Part shown: piece by piece, positions 35,401 through 50,400 of the stretch
Numbering within the stretch: the first letter of the stretch is position 1
Layout: each line of letters starts with the position of its first letter
Assembly: GCA_036244855.1 (NCBI GenBank)
Contig: BQKZ01000259.1
Span: 15,301 to 79,300 of the forward strand
Direction of reading: 5' to 3'
Source: Temnopleurus reevesii
Taxonomy: Eukaryota > Echinodermata > Echinoidea > Temnopleuroida > Temnopleuridae
Length of the DNA stretch: 64,000 nt
Program-made: the position numbers and the translations under genes
The notes under the pieces: model-generated
What the model saw: only the letters and a program-made list of their open reading frames with translations
Told to the model about the DNA's origin: nothing
Databases searched by the model: none

Positions 35401-38400
35401 TGGGCTGATTCACTGAAAAGATCCTGAGATGCAAAGTGAATTCAAAACTGCATGGAGTCTGGGTTGTACCATAGAGGTAATGGTTGTACCAAAAGGGTTC
35501 TTGTATTTTCAATCTAAATTGCGAGGAGCAGAGAAATAAACTCGAGCTCACTTGGGATAGTGCACACAGGGTTATTGAATCTTAAAGTCCAAGTACAGTT
35601 TTGGTAAAAGCCAATATTTTTATCGCCAAATTTTGTCTTCAAATCTACTTAAAAAGAAACATGATATCATGAACATGTTGTACAAAAGATTGTACGAAAA
35701 ATTAACAAGTTTTGGAAAAGTTATAACCTAAAGTGTGGAAAATATTTTAGCGTCGTAGCCCCCGACGCTAATTCAATATTTTCTTTCTTGATAAAGGACA
35801 GCTTCTCATGAACAGAAATGGATGAAAATGTCAGAATTTATTCTTTATGTATTCCTTTTTAGCATGCTTTAATAAAATCTTGGAAATAATTTTGTATATG
35901 CCCAATAAGAAGCAAAATATTGTTATAACCAAGAGAGGGCGCTAAATACGATTTAACGGTCAAATTCAAATTTTCAAAAGAATTCGCTCGTAGAAAATTA
36001 TGCTATGATCTTGAAATGTGTATACAAACTATATGTCATGGTATATATTCCCAAAATTCACATTTCTTTAATCTTTACCAAAACTATACACGGGCTTTAA
36101 AGAAAATTCGAGAGGAGGGTTAATTGGGAGGAAAATCAATACAAAAAACTCAGGCTAGTGAACCGTCGGCTTTACAAAGTCCAAGCAAAATTCAATATCT
36201 GTAGTTTTCACAGTGCATTTAGACTTTTCTTACCAGAAATGTAAACATGATCTCTTTTTGTCTCAAAAGTTTCTCTTAGAATATAAAGCAGCAAAGCGAT
36301 AATGGATTATAAGATATTCTTATAGAAGTAAAATAAGTACTAAGTTCATATTTCGAACTCATCCAAATCATTATCATCTATCGTGGTATATGTGCTTACA
36401 TTATTTGAAGAAAAAAAAATGTTGAAAATGAACATTCCTCTTCTGCACTGTAAAAGAGACTGGGTCTGCTTCTCTTCAGAAAAGGTTAATCCACAGTTCA
36501 GAATCCAGATCTACACTTTAGAATTATTTTCCTTTGAAATAGATATGATGTTGTATGCTGGTATAGCTGCAGAATTCCATGTTCAGAACATCCCATTGTG
36601 CATGAATGAATTCTGTCTTTCATTTGGGGCATTCGCACTACGGCAAATTTCCACGATCCTGACATTTATGTACAAAAAGTATCAATGTCAGGATTGTGGT
36701 AATTTGTAGCGTGGACATGTTTTTCTGGTGATATAGATCGCTTTGGAGTGTGATTATTCGGAAATATCACCTTGTCGACCATAGTGCGAATGGCTGGGTG
36801 ATTTGGAATTTGGAATTTATTCATTTGAATGTCATCGACATGTACAGCCAACATTTTGTTCTGATTACATTTTTTCATATACATTGTGTTAAGTTAAGCA
36901 AATTATACAAACTAAAGAAAATATGAATGATTTGATTACAATAATAAAACAATTATATGTTAAATAGAAAAAATATTTGACAACAAAAGACATAATTATT
37001 TTCTAAGCGCTTTACAACTTACATTGATTTGTAAATCAATGTATTTAATGACCCAGCAATACACAGCACATTATGTGGGTATATTTGTGCAGTAATTGTT
37101 TCATCCAGTGATCATTTCATCCAGTGATCATTGTCCTTAGTTTCTATGAAGTATTATGCCATATAATTTTGTTTTATATGTAAAAAATTTTGTTTAATTT
37201 GATTCCCTTTATAAAACTACTTGGACACTGATGTGCAGTGTGTTCTTGTTTGTCCATCAAGCCTTCAGATTCGGATCGCGATTTGAATCACCTCTAGCGC
37301 AAATATTACATGAATAACATAATAATAGTGCAATTTATATACCGCACGTATCTACTCTGCTGTGTGATCAAGGCGCCTTGCATTATTACCCTGGCTTTAG
37401 CCTGGCATAAACCCACGCATATGGCATTTCAAGGAATAAATATTCCTGCCAGGTAACCATTCACCTCACCTGGGCTGAGTGCAGCACAATATGAATGAAT
37501 TTCTTGCTAAAGGAAATGAACGCCATGGGTAGGACTTAAACTGTGGACCTCTGCATGAAAGGCGAGAGTCAGAACTACTACACCACAACACTTCCACAAC
37601 GTTTAGTGCGAACGATACGTGGATTACTTAGATGTTTGGATCGCGATACAAATCACCTTGATTTTCATAGTGCAAATGCCCCTCTTATGTTTGTGTTGCT
37701 CCAGATTACCCATGATATACATGAGTAGGACATGATGGAATTTGTACTCGATTATTGTGAAGTCGGCTTGATAAATAACCCCTGCAAGCATGAAATTAGG
37801 AATGGGCGATGCTTTTTGTTTGCCCATGTGTCAAAAGTCGTCCTTTAGAATTGAGCCAACTCTCATTCTTTTTCACCTCTGTTATACAACACACTCATAT
37901 TTTCTTATCAACAAATGATGATAGGTCACTTTTAATATCTAATTGCAGTTACTTTCATAATAATCATAATTACTTTTGTGATTAATTTGTGCCTGATTGC
38001 AGCACTAAGGATGAGTGTCCACCTATGCAAGCAAAAAATGAATAAGAATAAATGGCGCTCATTTCTTAGACAAGGGGGTGGCAAAGGGGCTACAATTTAC
38101 TTTCCAAGAAAATGATGGGGGGAGGGGCCTGACTGCCTCAGCCCGTTGGATAGATAATAATGAAACACTTTTATATAGCGCATAACACAATCATGCGTAA
38201 GCGCTTAAAAAACATAGAAAGAGATAAAGAAGTCACAGGAACTGGGATTATCAGTAGATTAGTTGTTTTTAAAGAGATATGTTTTCAAGTTTCTTCTGAA
38301 TTTTTCATATGGTGTAATATTTGTGAGGTAGTTTGGGAGGCTATTCCATAAGATAGATGTGGCATGTGAGAATGATCTCTCACCATATGATTTTATTTAT

Positions 38401-41400
38401 AATACAACCACAGACATGTTTAACTTCTATACATAATATTGTAAAATTATAGAATTGACTTGATGTGAATTGATGATGACGTCAATTTTTTGATGACGCT
38501 CCTCTGGACATTTGCGCCAAAGTAAATAGTGATTAAAGCACAATTAAACAAAAAATTCTGCAGGAAAAAAAGAAAATAAAATAAGAATGAACAGTGATAT
38601 GGTCAATTAAAAACTAAACCGAGGCAGAGAACTTCTGTTTATCTACAAAACTTTTCTGCTACATTAAGCAATTATTGGATGCTCGTGATTAAATGGGATA
38701 AATGGCTCATTACATATGTCAGATTCAGTTCCATCTTTGTAATTAGACGCTAATAGGTTTGGGCATTTCGCAACTTGAGGTTGTAAACATATTTAAATTG
38801 AACTGTCTATTCTGAGCGAGAGCTTTATACACGAAAGTGTTTATGAATAACCTCCTGAATCTTACTCTCAGTGAATATATTTCTTCTATTTTCTAACAAC
38901 TGAATATTTCATGTGTGTGCACTTCATTTCCTTGTCATTTTGCTTATGATTAGATTCTGCTAGGATCGAAAGCTCATGTTCTTTTTTTTTTATTTTTTTA
39001 TTTATTTATTTTTTTTTTTACTTCATTCAACTGATTTTTTAGTAACTATCAGTGCAGTAGTGAAGAAAACTATGAAAGCCACTGATCGAATGAAGTAAAG
39101 AATGATATTACACTGAACAAATAAACAAAAGATACCTATTTTATAAACATTTATAAACATTTCTCTAGAAATAATTCTTGCCATAAAAGTACTATCACTT
39201 AGTAATTGTCAGATTGGAAGGAACTATAGTACCTAGGTAAGATTTCTCTTCCTTTTCATGTCATAACAAATCTAAAAAATGGGAGGGAAAAGTGTTTTAT
39301 GAGCATTGATATCACTTCATCATATTGTGCTATCTTATAGTAACATGCACCTTAATGGGGCGGATGGTTATCATCAAAGCATTTACATTTTGATCAGTTT
39401 TGATAACCTGCATGAAGATCTCAGATTTATACTAACTAGAATCTCAAATGGACATCGTATACTCGAACTTTGCATTTCGGCATCGTAATATTCTTGAATG
39501 TAAGACCTTAGCGTGAGATCGATAAAACAATTTGGTATTCGAGAGGGCGGCTTAGATTGTTTCATTTATTCCAAATTTCTGTCACTGAGAAAATGATTGA
39601 TATGTAATTCAAACATTGATGACATAGTTTGTGGTCCATTTGGGGGCTAGAAGTGCAAGTATTGAATAAGAAGTGAAGGGGCATGATAGTGTGAGAGTTG
39701 TACACTTAATATGAAAAAATCCATGAGAGCCAAATGTGAGATTCAATATATCTTTTGCTATAAGAAACAAATCGTTTTGCATACTATTTGTATGTAAATA
39801 GGAATTTGAATTCACATAATTCAACAGGATTTGCCTTAATCATTATACCAACATTAGTCAAATAGCCTAATGTGCTTTAATTTAGGGAAGTCAGTCAAAA
39901 TTTTAACACATAATCATTCCGTCCATCATGCCATCATTGGTAATTCTTATGCCTAGCACTAGTAAAGTTATTTCAGTTACAACCTGTATAAGCCTAATAT
40001 TCACTTCATTAACCAATGGCAACACTGATTTCAGTTTCTTTTTAAGAAATAGGAAATTCTGAATATCGTATCTTATGTGCCAAAATACATAACTTGCATA
40101 TCGCATTTGGGTATGTACCAACTTGAAGGCATCCTATCTTGTATATCATATTTGGTGTATGCCAAAGTACCTATTTTGCATATCTGGCTCGCACCAAGGC
40201 ATCTATTTTGCATATCATACTTGAAAGTACCCATTTTACATATCTTATTTGATGTGTCCCAGAGTACCTATTTTGCATATTGTATCCGATGTGTGCTAGA
40301 GCACCTATTTTACATATCTTATCTAATGTGTCACAGAGTACCTATTTTACACATTGTATTCGATTAGTGCCAAAATACCTATTCTGCATACCTCACTTGA
40401 TCTTACTCCTAAATACCTAGTTTGCATACCGCCATTGGTACATTACAAAATACCTATTTTGTCCATCGCATTTGATGCTTGAGTGAAAGCTCATCTTGTA
40501 TACTGTACTTGACGTTTGTCAATCNTCCCCCCCCCTCTCTCTCTCTCTCTATGTTTATCCATGGAGTAAAGGAGATATCTCCTTGGAGTACTATGGTTTA
40601 TCTCGAGCTCTCCCTCTTGATATCCATATTTCGCTCTGTTTCTCTCTCTCTCTCTTTCTTTCTCTCTGTCTCTTTCTTCCCCCCTCTCTCTATATCTCTC
40701 TTTCTCTCTCCTTTTACTATAGTTCCCTGTATTTATTCTTCATATTATCCCATCTCACTATTCATTATCGAAGTTATGCCAGTCGACTATCTGCCTATCT
40801 CCATACAAAGTTGACAGAGGAAATTTTCACTAGAAATATAATTATCAACTTCTTTCAATCCCCACCCCTTCAATAAATTACGTGGTAAATCTTGGAGAAC
40901 TCCAAGCTTGGGAAAAATCATGGATATATTATCAGCTGGGGTGCCACACAGTTCAGCCCGACAACGTGGGCATCGAGTTGCGGGTATGCACGTTTGAGAG
41001 CTGTGTGTGCGCGCGTCTTTCCATGCAGCTATAGACTGCGACATTTGGGAGAACGACTAATTTGAGACTGGGAAAACCACCCACGCGTATCTCCGTTCGA
41101 GCACTCTGTTACGTAAGAGTGGTCTATTATAACGGTTTTACGTTACAACGCAAAAGCGTAATTTGACTACACTGATGAAGGAAATTAACTTTATGGATGA
41201 GATTTGAACCTGCAACCCTCTAGTTGAAAGGCGAGAGTCTAAACCATTACATCACGATGCCTCCATCAGGATTCATAGGCAAACAGAATCAGTACTGAAA
41301 TATTGAATTAATAATGCTAAATCTATTGTTCATGATTATGAATGATTTAGAAATTAACTTACTAATTTTCTTTCAGGTCCAAACCAGTGTGAGCTGAACT

Positions 41401-44400
41401 GTATGCCGAAAGGAGAGCACTTCTACTACCGGCATGCAGAGAAAGTTATCGATGGCACCAAATGTGGACCAAATACCCTTGATGTATGTGTGGATGGGGT
41501 CTGCAGGGTAAGACTAATTCTATTTTCTGATTTTCTTTTGAAATGTCACAATATATGTATGTTTACAGGAATCAGAGATTTATAGGGTTATATTGAAAAA
41601 AAATCCCACAAATCTGAATATCACTAAACATCCAGTCATAGAGTGGTGTATTCGATCTTCCTCTCATACTGGACACTTACCTGGGTTATGTCGGCATATA
41701 ATGGTGAACAATGAGGTAAGGATAAAAACTAGTTTTTCATAGCCGAATCAGACAATGGATCAGGACGATAAAAATTGACTGGAAAACAATTGGTGTGGCA
41801 CTATCGGAAGAATCCTCTGGTTGAACACTGGTTAAATGCTAGTTCAGATTCTTACCGGTTTTATAATTTCTCTCCACCCCTGTGGTACATGGTCTAGACC
41901 ATGTGAATTCTAGGGGTTGTGTCCTATTTTGGTTTAGCAGCAATGGAAAGTAAAGAGAGCGGGAGGATATAGCGCTCTGAAAATTGTTTAGAACTAGCTA
42001 AATGCTAGCTTAATTAACACTGGATGAATGTGAACGGGGGTGCGAGACTCACTTTTTGAAAAGCTGTGGCACTAAGGAAATGGGGAGGCTACTTTTTGGT
42101 TGCGTTGATCAGTTCAGCATGAGCTATTCCACTTGGAAACTGCAAAAAAACATACAAAACTTGTCCCTTTCCTTACCAAAACTACAAACTTCATCTAGTA
42201 GGGTCCACACTTAGAGCCAAAACCTCAAGGTTTCAGAAACTATGACAGTCCGACGGAAGTTTATACTGGCAGCATAAACGCTATTGGTCAACGAGCAGTC
42301 AACGGCAGTTTTTGAATCGCAATTATAGCAATTTTGGAGCTTACTTGATTGGCGATAAATTATGGTCATTTATGCCATTTTATCATAACACTAGATTCTT
42401 GGAATGTCAGATTTTAGCTCGCAAAGTAGTTTTATATCTTTAAGGTTTCAGCTCGAAGTGTAAACCCTACTTTTAATTTTAGGATCCACAGACAGGATAG
42501 GTTCAATCTCCTACTCGTATTTGACACTTTCTCAGGATGTATTGACTGCGGATCAGGTGATTGGATTTTCCATTTCCTGATAGTACAAGGAAACAGATCT
42601 CTTAGAAACCACCTGGTCCTTCCAGCGTTAAAAAAATATTCTATTCAAATGTAAGTGTAGGAAAAGTGATCAGATATTCTAGTTGCAAGAAAAGTTGCAA
42701 TGAAACACTTTTACAATAGGCTGATACAATAATTCTGGTATGTAAGTTGACAGGACATGTGCGGCTCAGTGGTAGAGCATCTGCCCCATGAATGGAAGGT
42801 TGTGGGTTCGATCCCCGGTCGAGTCATACCAAAGACTTATAAAAATGGGACCATCAGCCTTCTTGCCAGGCGCACAGCATTTAAGAATGGAGAAGGGTAA
42901 TGATAACTTTAGGTTATACAGGGCACCTGGAAGAACAGCTTAAATCTGAAAGTGTCTGCCCTGGGTGAATAAGAGGTATTATTATTATTTATTATTTATT
43001 AAACTCATTGACAATGAGGTACGTGTCATCATCAAGAGATCAACACAGTAAATCAGTAGGAAAATACAATAACTGTTTTCATTGGTTGCGAATGTTGTGT
43101 TGTCAGACCGCTCAGCAGATTGAACAAATATGTTAATGCAAGAGGATATATAAAAATAAAATTCTTCTCTGTGTTTTTGGTATCTTATGGGTATTAAAAG
43201 CTACAGATCTAACAAATTTACCATAAGGAAAGATAGGACAACTTTTAATTGGAGACTAGAATTGCAACACAGATGTGTGAATTATTCACCCCATTATGAC
43301 CTAATTTAAATTGATACACAAATTCAAAGCTTCTTTACCATCCCATGTGGGTTAAACACACCACATGCACAAATTGTCATTTTAACTTCAGTGAAATATA
43401 TTTATGCGGTTGAGACTTGTGGCATAGATTAATGCCTGTGCCATCTAAGAATAAAGCATGTAAATGATACTTGTAATTCCCCATAGTATACAAGATGGAT
43501 ATATTGAATTCACATACAAGAAAGAGATAACCACATGCTTATGATGAAAAGAACTATGATTGATTCCAGCCGGTCATGTATCCACCTAGATATTACTTTT
43601 CCATTCATTGACAAAAAGAGCAATAAACATTATTTGTTTGTTTGGTTGATTAGGCGTGCACCCAATATTTTGATTAGAAAAGTTCATGGGAGGTTATGAC
43701 TATTGTTCTATTTATGATACCGATATCAACCTAAACCACAAACCAGTGCTAAATACTCAATAATGAATACTGAAAAAGAAGATTGTTTGAACTCTTGCAC
43801 AAAGTTGAAGGAAGAGTCATCGCAATGAAAAAAGATAATTTATTTCGATGACTATCAACTATCATGTCATTCAAAAAGTGTATCGCAATTTATTATTTTT
43901 CAATGCACCTTGGAGGCCTATTCAGTATAAGGGAGTAGGCCTATAGCATAGCAATTGCAATACATCAATCAATTCATCTTTCATTCTGAACTAAATTATC
44001 TTGTGTTTCTCCCTTTTATTTAACATTTCTTTTCTACCTTTTAATGTTGTTAAAATTATGATTGCCTGTTTTACCATTCTGTTATGACAGATTGGGGGGT
44101 GGGGGGTTCTTATATAGCACCATGTATGTCATGTTAGACCACTGACAAAGAGTATGAGTGATATGGTCTTTCAGAATTGCACAGTAAGTTAGTATAAATA
44201 ATTTTAAGTCAATACAGATTGTAAAAGTAGGACGGAAAATTGAGGTACTTTTCAGTGTGGTTTATATTTATTTGTCATAATAAGAATAATATTAAAAATA
44301 AGAATAATAATATGCAATTTATGTAGCACACATATCCATTCTGCTGAGTGCTCAAGGTCACTGCTTTCCATACACTTTGCGTACACTACTAAAAAAAAGT

Positions 44401-47400
44401 TAGGGACTATTAATTGCTTCACTTCACTATGGGCTCCTTTCGTAAATTGTTGTGAAGTGATAAACATCTTACAACAAAATGATGTTTGATAACATGCAAG
44501 ACAGTTGAATTTGAGGTTTTTCCATAAATATGAAACATTTATTCTAATTTATGTAAACATTTGATAATGGTTTCTATTTTTTGGTAGCGTATACTTCGGA
44601 AGGAAGGATCGGCTACCTTAAATGAAATAGCTTTGTTTGTGGGAGTAGGAAAAGTGTGGGTGTTATTTTTCTTCAGGAATATTTTCTATTTGGCAAGGGA
44701 ATTACATTTTTGTGATGCCTTGTTAATTTTCAAGTCTTATTACATTCTTCACACTGTTCTGCAGAGATTTGTCTAACTCTTTGAAAACTAATCTCTATGA
44801 CGTACAATTCTTCAGAGTAAATACAAAACAACAGTGGTGGTTTGAAAGTCACACATTTTCTTCATGATTTCTTTCATAGACACAAACACAATTTTCATGA
44901 TTATTATCAAAATGCACTGTACTTTGTAATTGGTTGTTTGCTTAAGAAGTTTTGCAAGCATTTTGGAAATAATATTAATGCTTTAGGCAGCTTCTACATT
45001 ATTCAGTTTCATGAATTGTGCTTGTTTTGAATTTGGAAACTCATAATAAAGGGCTTTCATGTTTGATTTGCTTATCAAGAAAATGATCTCATGAATTGTT
45101 ACAGTTTTTCCAGTCTATAATTGGTAAGATTTAATCTATATTGAATATAATTCATTCATCCTCCATCCACAATTGTAAGAAAGTAGGATAACAAAGTTCA
45201 CTTTTGTCAAAGCTATTGGACATTTATAGGCTGGTGTGGAAATCTGAATAATAAGGTTGAAGTTCATCAATGAAATCAGATTTAAATGATTAAGTTAACA
45301 TAATAGTTGTTTTCATTGGTTGCTAGGGTGATGACATTACTCCGCGCCCAGCATTGCTGCTTCAAATTCTTTAATAATGGTATTCATCACAAAACTGGTT
45401 TAAATGTAGGCCTATGTGACCCTTTTGATACCAGTAATACTAAGAATATCTGAAAGTATGACAGAACACGTTGAACATTTACTATAAAAAAGAGTAAAAA
45501 TAGATCAGCGCTCAGAAAGCGCATTGCTTGGGGCCAGCAAAAGGATACTGCTGTATTCGCTGAAGCTCCGTGCAGAGGTTTATCAATGCATTACTGCTTT
45601 GAAAGTTGCTGCAGAGACTTAAAAGACAAGCCAGTTGCTGATTAATCGTCAGTGTTATGTTGCTTGTATCTTAAAATACACTAAACCAATGCACAAGTAC
45701 TCAAGTTGATTCCCGATTTGGCCAAAGCTTAGAATAATGAACATATGACCGTCTGTATTGGCTAAATTTTATTTCAATACCCGACACTGTTTTTTTTTCA
45801 TCTCTCATTTTAAGTTCTATACATTTTGCTTCATTCTGGTTCTTGATTTTCTTCTTTCTGAACTACATTTCAATCAAAGATATCTGATAGGAACCTCTTT
45901 GGGGTCATCTTCAAATTTGACATGTCGTGAGCTCTGGAAAGTACATTTACAAATTGCCAAGAGATANNNNNNNNNNNNNNNNNNNNNNNNNNNNNNNNNN
46001 NNNNNNNNNNNNNNNNNNNNNNNNNNNNNNNNNNNNNNNNNNNNNNNNNNNNNNNNNNNNNNNNNNNNNNNNNNNATTTTCTTCTTTCTGAACTACATTT
46101 CAATCAAAGATATCTGATAGGAACCTCTTTGGGGTCATCTTCAAATTTGACATGTCGTGAGCTCTGGAAAGTACATTTACAAATTGCCAAGAGATAAATA
46201 TCACCATGTCATTCAGCTCAAATTCAAATGTAACCCTCATTTCAATGTGAAATCTTGGTGGTATGCCATGTCAAAATTCTCATACTTCTGATTTTCTCAT
46301 ATTACTGATGGACAAGCTCGGCTCTTTGCAGAAAATGGAGATATTTGACATAATCCTGACATTAGATCATCATCATTACATCATCATCATCATCATCATT
46401 ATCATCATCATCATCGTCATCGTCACCATTGCCATCATCACCATCACCACCATTATCATCATCATCATTATCATCATCATCATTACCTCGATAAACACCA
46501 CGAGTCATTATTTTTATGAAACATAAATCTGTATCAAAGATACCATGAAATATTTTTGTCTTTGTACTTGAACAACTTAACAACTGAACAATATCAATAC
46601 CATCATCATTATTAAAGTCTTCATCAACATCATAAATACTATTATCATCATCATCATGATATTACAATCACCACCACCACACCGCAAAAGCCACCTCCAA
46701 AGCCACCGCCAATCATCTATTGTAAATTACAAATTTACATCAAGAACACATGAACCACTTTGCTCTTTGTACTTGAACAACAATTTTCTTAAGCTCATCA
46801 ACTCTCTTTTTCAAGATCCGCAGCTGTAAATCACAGCTATTGGCAAAGTTTTTCATTTATTTAAAATCACTGAATAGGGGGTCAATATTTGGAGTCTGTT
46901 CTATATCAAACTCACCCAATAACTTCATCTTTATATCCACCACCGGGTCATACACTGTCCAGTGAGGATAAGATTCTTGCTACTGAGCTGGCATCTATTT
47001 TCAACTCGCCGCCTTTTCATTAATTGACCAGAAGCTCCTTGAAGCAACCCTCCAAGGGAGTTTCACTTTATTCTCCTCCTCCTCCTCATGGTCAATATCA
47101 GAAATATCTCAATCTTCTCTGGGGAGCTTTTAGGTTTGTTTTTGTCCACCCTTGGAAAGAAAAAACCTGAACTTTGTAAACAAGAAGCTTTGATTACCCC
47201 TGAATTAACCTTCATGAATAAAATGTCAAGATCATTGCACACATTTCATGCATACACATAACTTTGATTTTGTTCCTTATGCTAAAGTATAATGTTTACT
47301 GTGGTTGGTTAGGTCAATGGCTTGATGGAAACTTGTATGGAATCAAGCAATTGAAAGACATGCATTTCGCAGGTTTATGTCACAGTATATAAGCATGCTT

Positions 47401-50400
47401 ATAGGTATGACATTTTGGTATGTAAACTCGTGAAAATGTCATTGCACCAAGATGTAGCCTATATTATAACTGATGTAGAAATGATCTTGCATTAAAGTAT
47501 GTTCTAAGAAAATTAAAAAGTGACAGGGATATCAGTTTAACAAAAAAGGAGATTACTTTTTTTTCCAGTGAATTTAGGGAAGAAATAGTTTCATATGCAA
47601 GAAAGAGTTTCATATGTAGAATAGATTGCTTCATCAGCATGAAGGGCTTATTCATAAATAAATGATACAGCTTCTACTAAAACAAAGAATAATGGAAAAA
47701 ACTTACATAAAAGTTAGATTTTGGTGGAAATCATCTACTCATATTAATGAACTACAGATGACCCTAATTGCATTATGCTTTTGCGTTTTCAGTGAATACC
47801 TTCAAAGTGAGTTTAGGAGTGAAGACTAATATTTCCATTCATGTGTATTGATAACTTGACATTGACATGGAATCTTGATTTCAAAACAAACATACAACAG
47901 AGAGATGGAATGGTGTTGATTGATCGGTTCATCTGAAACCAAACACAGTGCATGGCCTAAAGAATTAGATCACAACTCATGTTGAATACAACTACACCAT
48001 GTAAACCCATCGACAACTGGAACCGGGCGGCCCCTGTACAAAGTCTATGGAAATATAAGAAATCAGCAGTCAACAGGTTAACATGTATTGGGCTGTAAAA
48101 ATTAATATATTTAATTCTGCTTTAGCATATATGTGACATTAAAACATGAAAGAAAGATTGTTAAAAAGGTAATCCAAGGGACACCTGTTTGGTTACTGTT
48201 TAGCGCATAATTCGAGCGCCATGAGCGCCCAACTGAGGCGGAGACCAGCGCTATACAAGAGACCATCATCATCATCATCATCATAGAGAAGATTTTTTTT
48301 TTAAATAAAAAGAGCAAATTAATGATCCAATCAAAGGCATAAACAACCAATTTTTGGGGGGTAAAAAGTGTATTAAAGTTATTTGTCTAACAGTATATCT
48401 TGTTTTAATTCTATTCTTGCCATTCTTGATGAATATATAGATTATTATTTTTTGAGTAGAGGAAATTCTCATTTATAACAGAATCAATAGAAGAATTGCC
48501 AATGTTCAAATGAAAAGACAAAGAGACAATGAAAAAAGCAATATTCTTTTCTGATACGTTTCTAACATTTGTAAAATCACAAGTAGGCTCACGAATCGAA
48601 CGTGATTCAAAATACTTTCGATTTTTTAAGATGGTTATTTACAAAGAACACCTGTTAAGATTATTTTCATCCTGCCCACAATTGTTCGGAAATTCACCCG
48701 AGGGTCCTGAGCGATCAACCTCCTACTCGATTACTCATATATCTGAAACACATTCCCTCCCCCATTACATGTTCCAATGATAATGAAAAACTTTTTCTTC
48801 CTTCCATCCCTTTCTCAATATGTGTAGGTGATTCTAAATACCGCAATGTCTCTAGACGTATTGCAATTTAAATTAGCTTTGGGATTAGAACCCTCCAAGG
48901 CTTGTCATTGTATTGGAATGTCTCGTCAATGTTTTCGAATCGTCTGGTAAACCTGGAAGAAAGTGTAAATAAGATACCCCTAGGTATTGTCTAATATTAC
49001 ATGTGATGAGCCACTACTCAAATATACATCGTTTGTCAGTTATTGGATTATTTGGGAATCTGTGTCAACTTGGTGTTATTTTATGCTGTTTGCACAGGAG
49101 AGTTGTTTTTGCCAATTTTGTGGGTCAGTTGAGAAAAGGAGATGGCCTAATTTCCTTTAGTTTGCATCCTACATAATCCCTTGTATGAGTATGAGATAAT
49201 ATTAACACTTGAATTAAAGTTTAATTTGTTATTATTTCTATAGTTGAAAGGCTACAAGATTTAATGAAAGTAATGAGGATAATGAAAATGATAGTAATAA
49301 TAGTGATATTGTTTGTAATAAACGATAATATTACTGCAAGTAATGATAATTTGTTTTATTTACCAAAGATACACAATATTATGACCCAAAGGAAAAGACT
49401 CAAACACATAGCTGATTTCAGTATGAGAACATATGAGTTTCCCATCATTTTCTGTTTCATTCCATAGTTTTGTTTGTTCATATTTCAGCAATAAATCGTG
49501 ATTCCACTTAAAGATTGTAAAGTAATACCTGATAAGATACTCTATATGTATGATGAACTTTATGTCAATCTCCTATCTATTGATATGTTAAACTGAAAGA
49601 AACAAATTCAGAAGACTTGTCATTGTTTAATCAAGAAATAAATTGCAATTCTTCATGTCCAATCATAATTAGTTTTTTCAGCTTTCAATTTGTTTTTTTA
49701 AATGGAGTGAATAAGAATCTAATCATTGTATTGAATGTAAAAATCAAGCCTCATTTTGTTTGCTCTGAAAATGAAAGTAAACATGTAATATGATTGAAAT
49801 GGATAATAGAATAATCTAATTAGCGGTATAGGCCTATCAATAAAAATCTATTCTGCCATTAAAAATGAAAAGAAAGGAACAAGAAAATTGGGAGAAACTT
49901 TACTTTGCAGGGTGCGGTGGTAACCTAACATCAAATCTTACAAACTCTTTGTAAAACAATGACTCACATCTCTTAGGATTTCACTGCTTCATCTGGCAGC
50001 GGAATCTAAAAACAGAAATTGGAAGGTTTTATTCAATTTGTTAAATGCGAGGCTATCCAGGGGTCATTTGTTACATATCTTTGTCAGTGAACAGTGGGGA
50101 AAGATAGAATCTTATTTGATTTAGGGTGATTCATGTAGCTATTTCTCTTATCCACCTGCATGTCACACTTAAGTGAGGAGATGAGGATGGTGATTGAGAC
50201 TTATCTTATTGGACTTGTGCCATCCACTTAAGGAAAATAGGCATGTTCTGATTTGATTGTTCTCTCCTCTGTTTCATTTCATTTTAGGAAGAGAAATTAG
50301 AACTTCATCATTGTATCAGTTTGATTTGAAATGTCCATTTATTTATTCACCAAGTAATTGAATATTTGTTTACCAAATACACTACTAGAAAGAGTAAGGT

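Larger units (their letters stand above)
23766..41376 (+). other. intron 3 of the papilin-like gene
   Basis: 17.6 kb, non-coding. It holds partial and full MITEs (24335-24560, 26345-26433, 29235-29515, 30876-31054, 31142-31303, 31345-31928, 35581-36102), SINE copies (31460-31748, 37319-37596, 41200-41265), a retroelement end (36780-36990), a degenerate tandem array (31960-32360), a minisatellite (40070-40490) and CT-rich tracts (33846-33878, 34706-34727, 40530-40715). In the remaining stretches I see only AT-rich intron. Confidence 0.6.

Noticed and set aside
40070..40490. CRISPR-like array
   Set aside because: Units are variable throughout with no constant repeat and unique spacer pattern; this is a eukaryotic minisatellite.
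42757..42835. Functional tRNA gene on the + strand
   Set aside because: Good A and B boxes, but the acceptor ends do not pair and a SINE body and tail follow.
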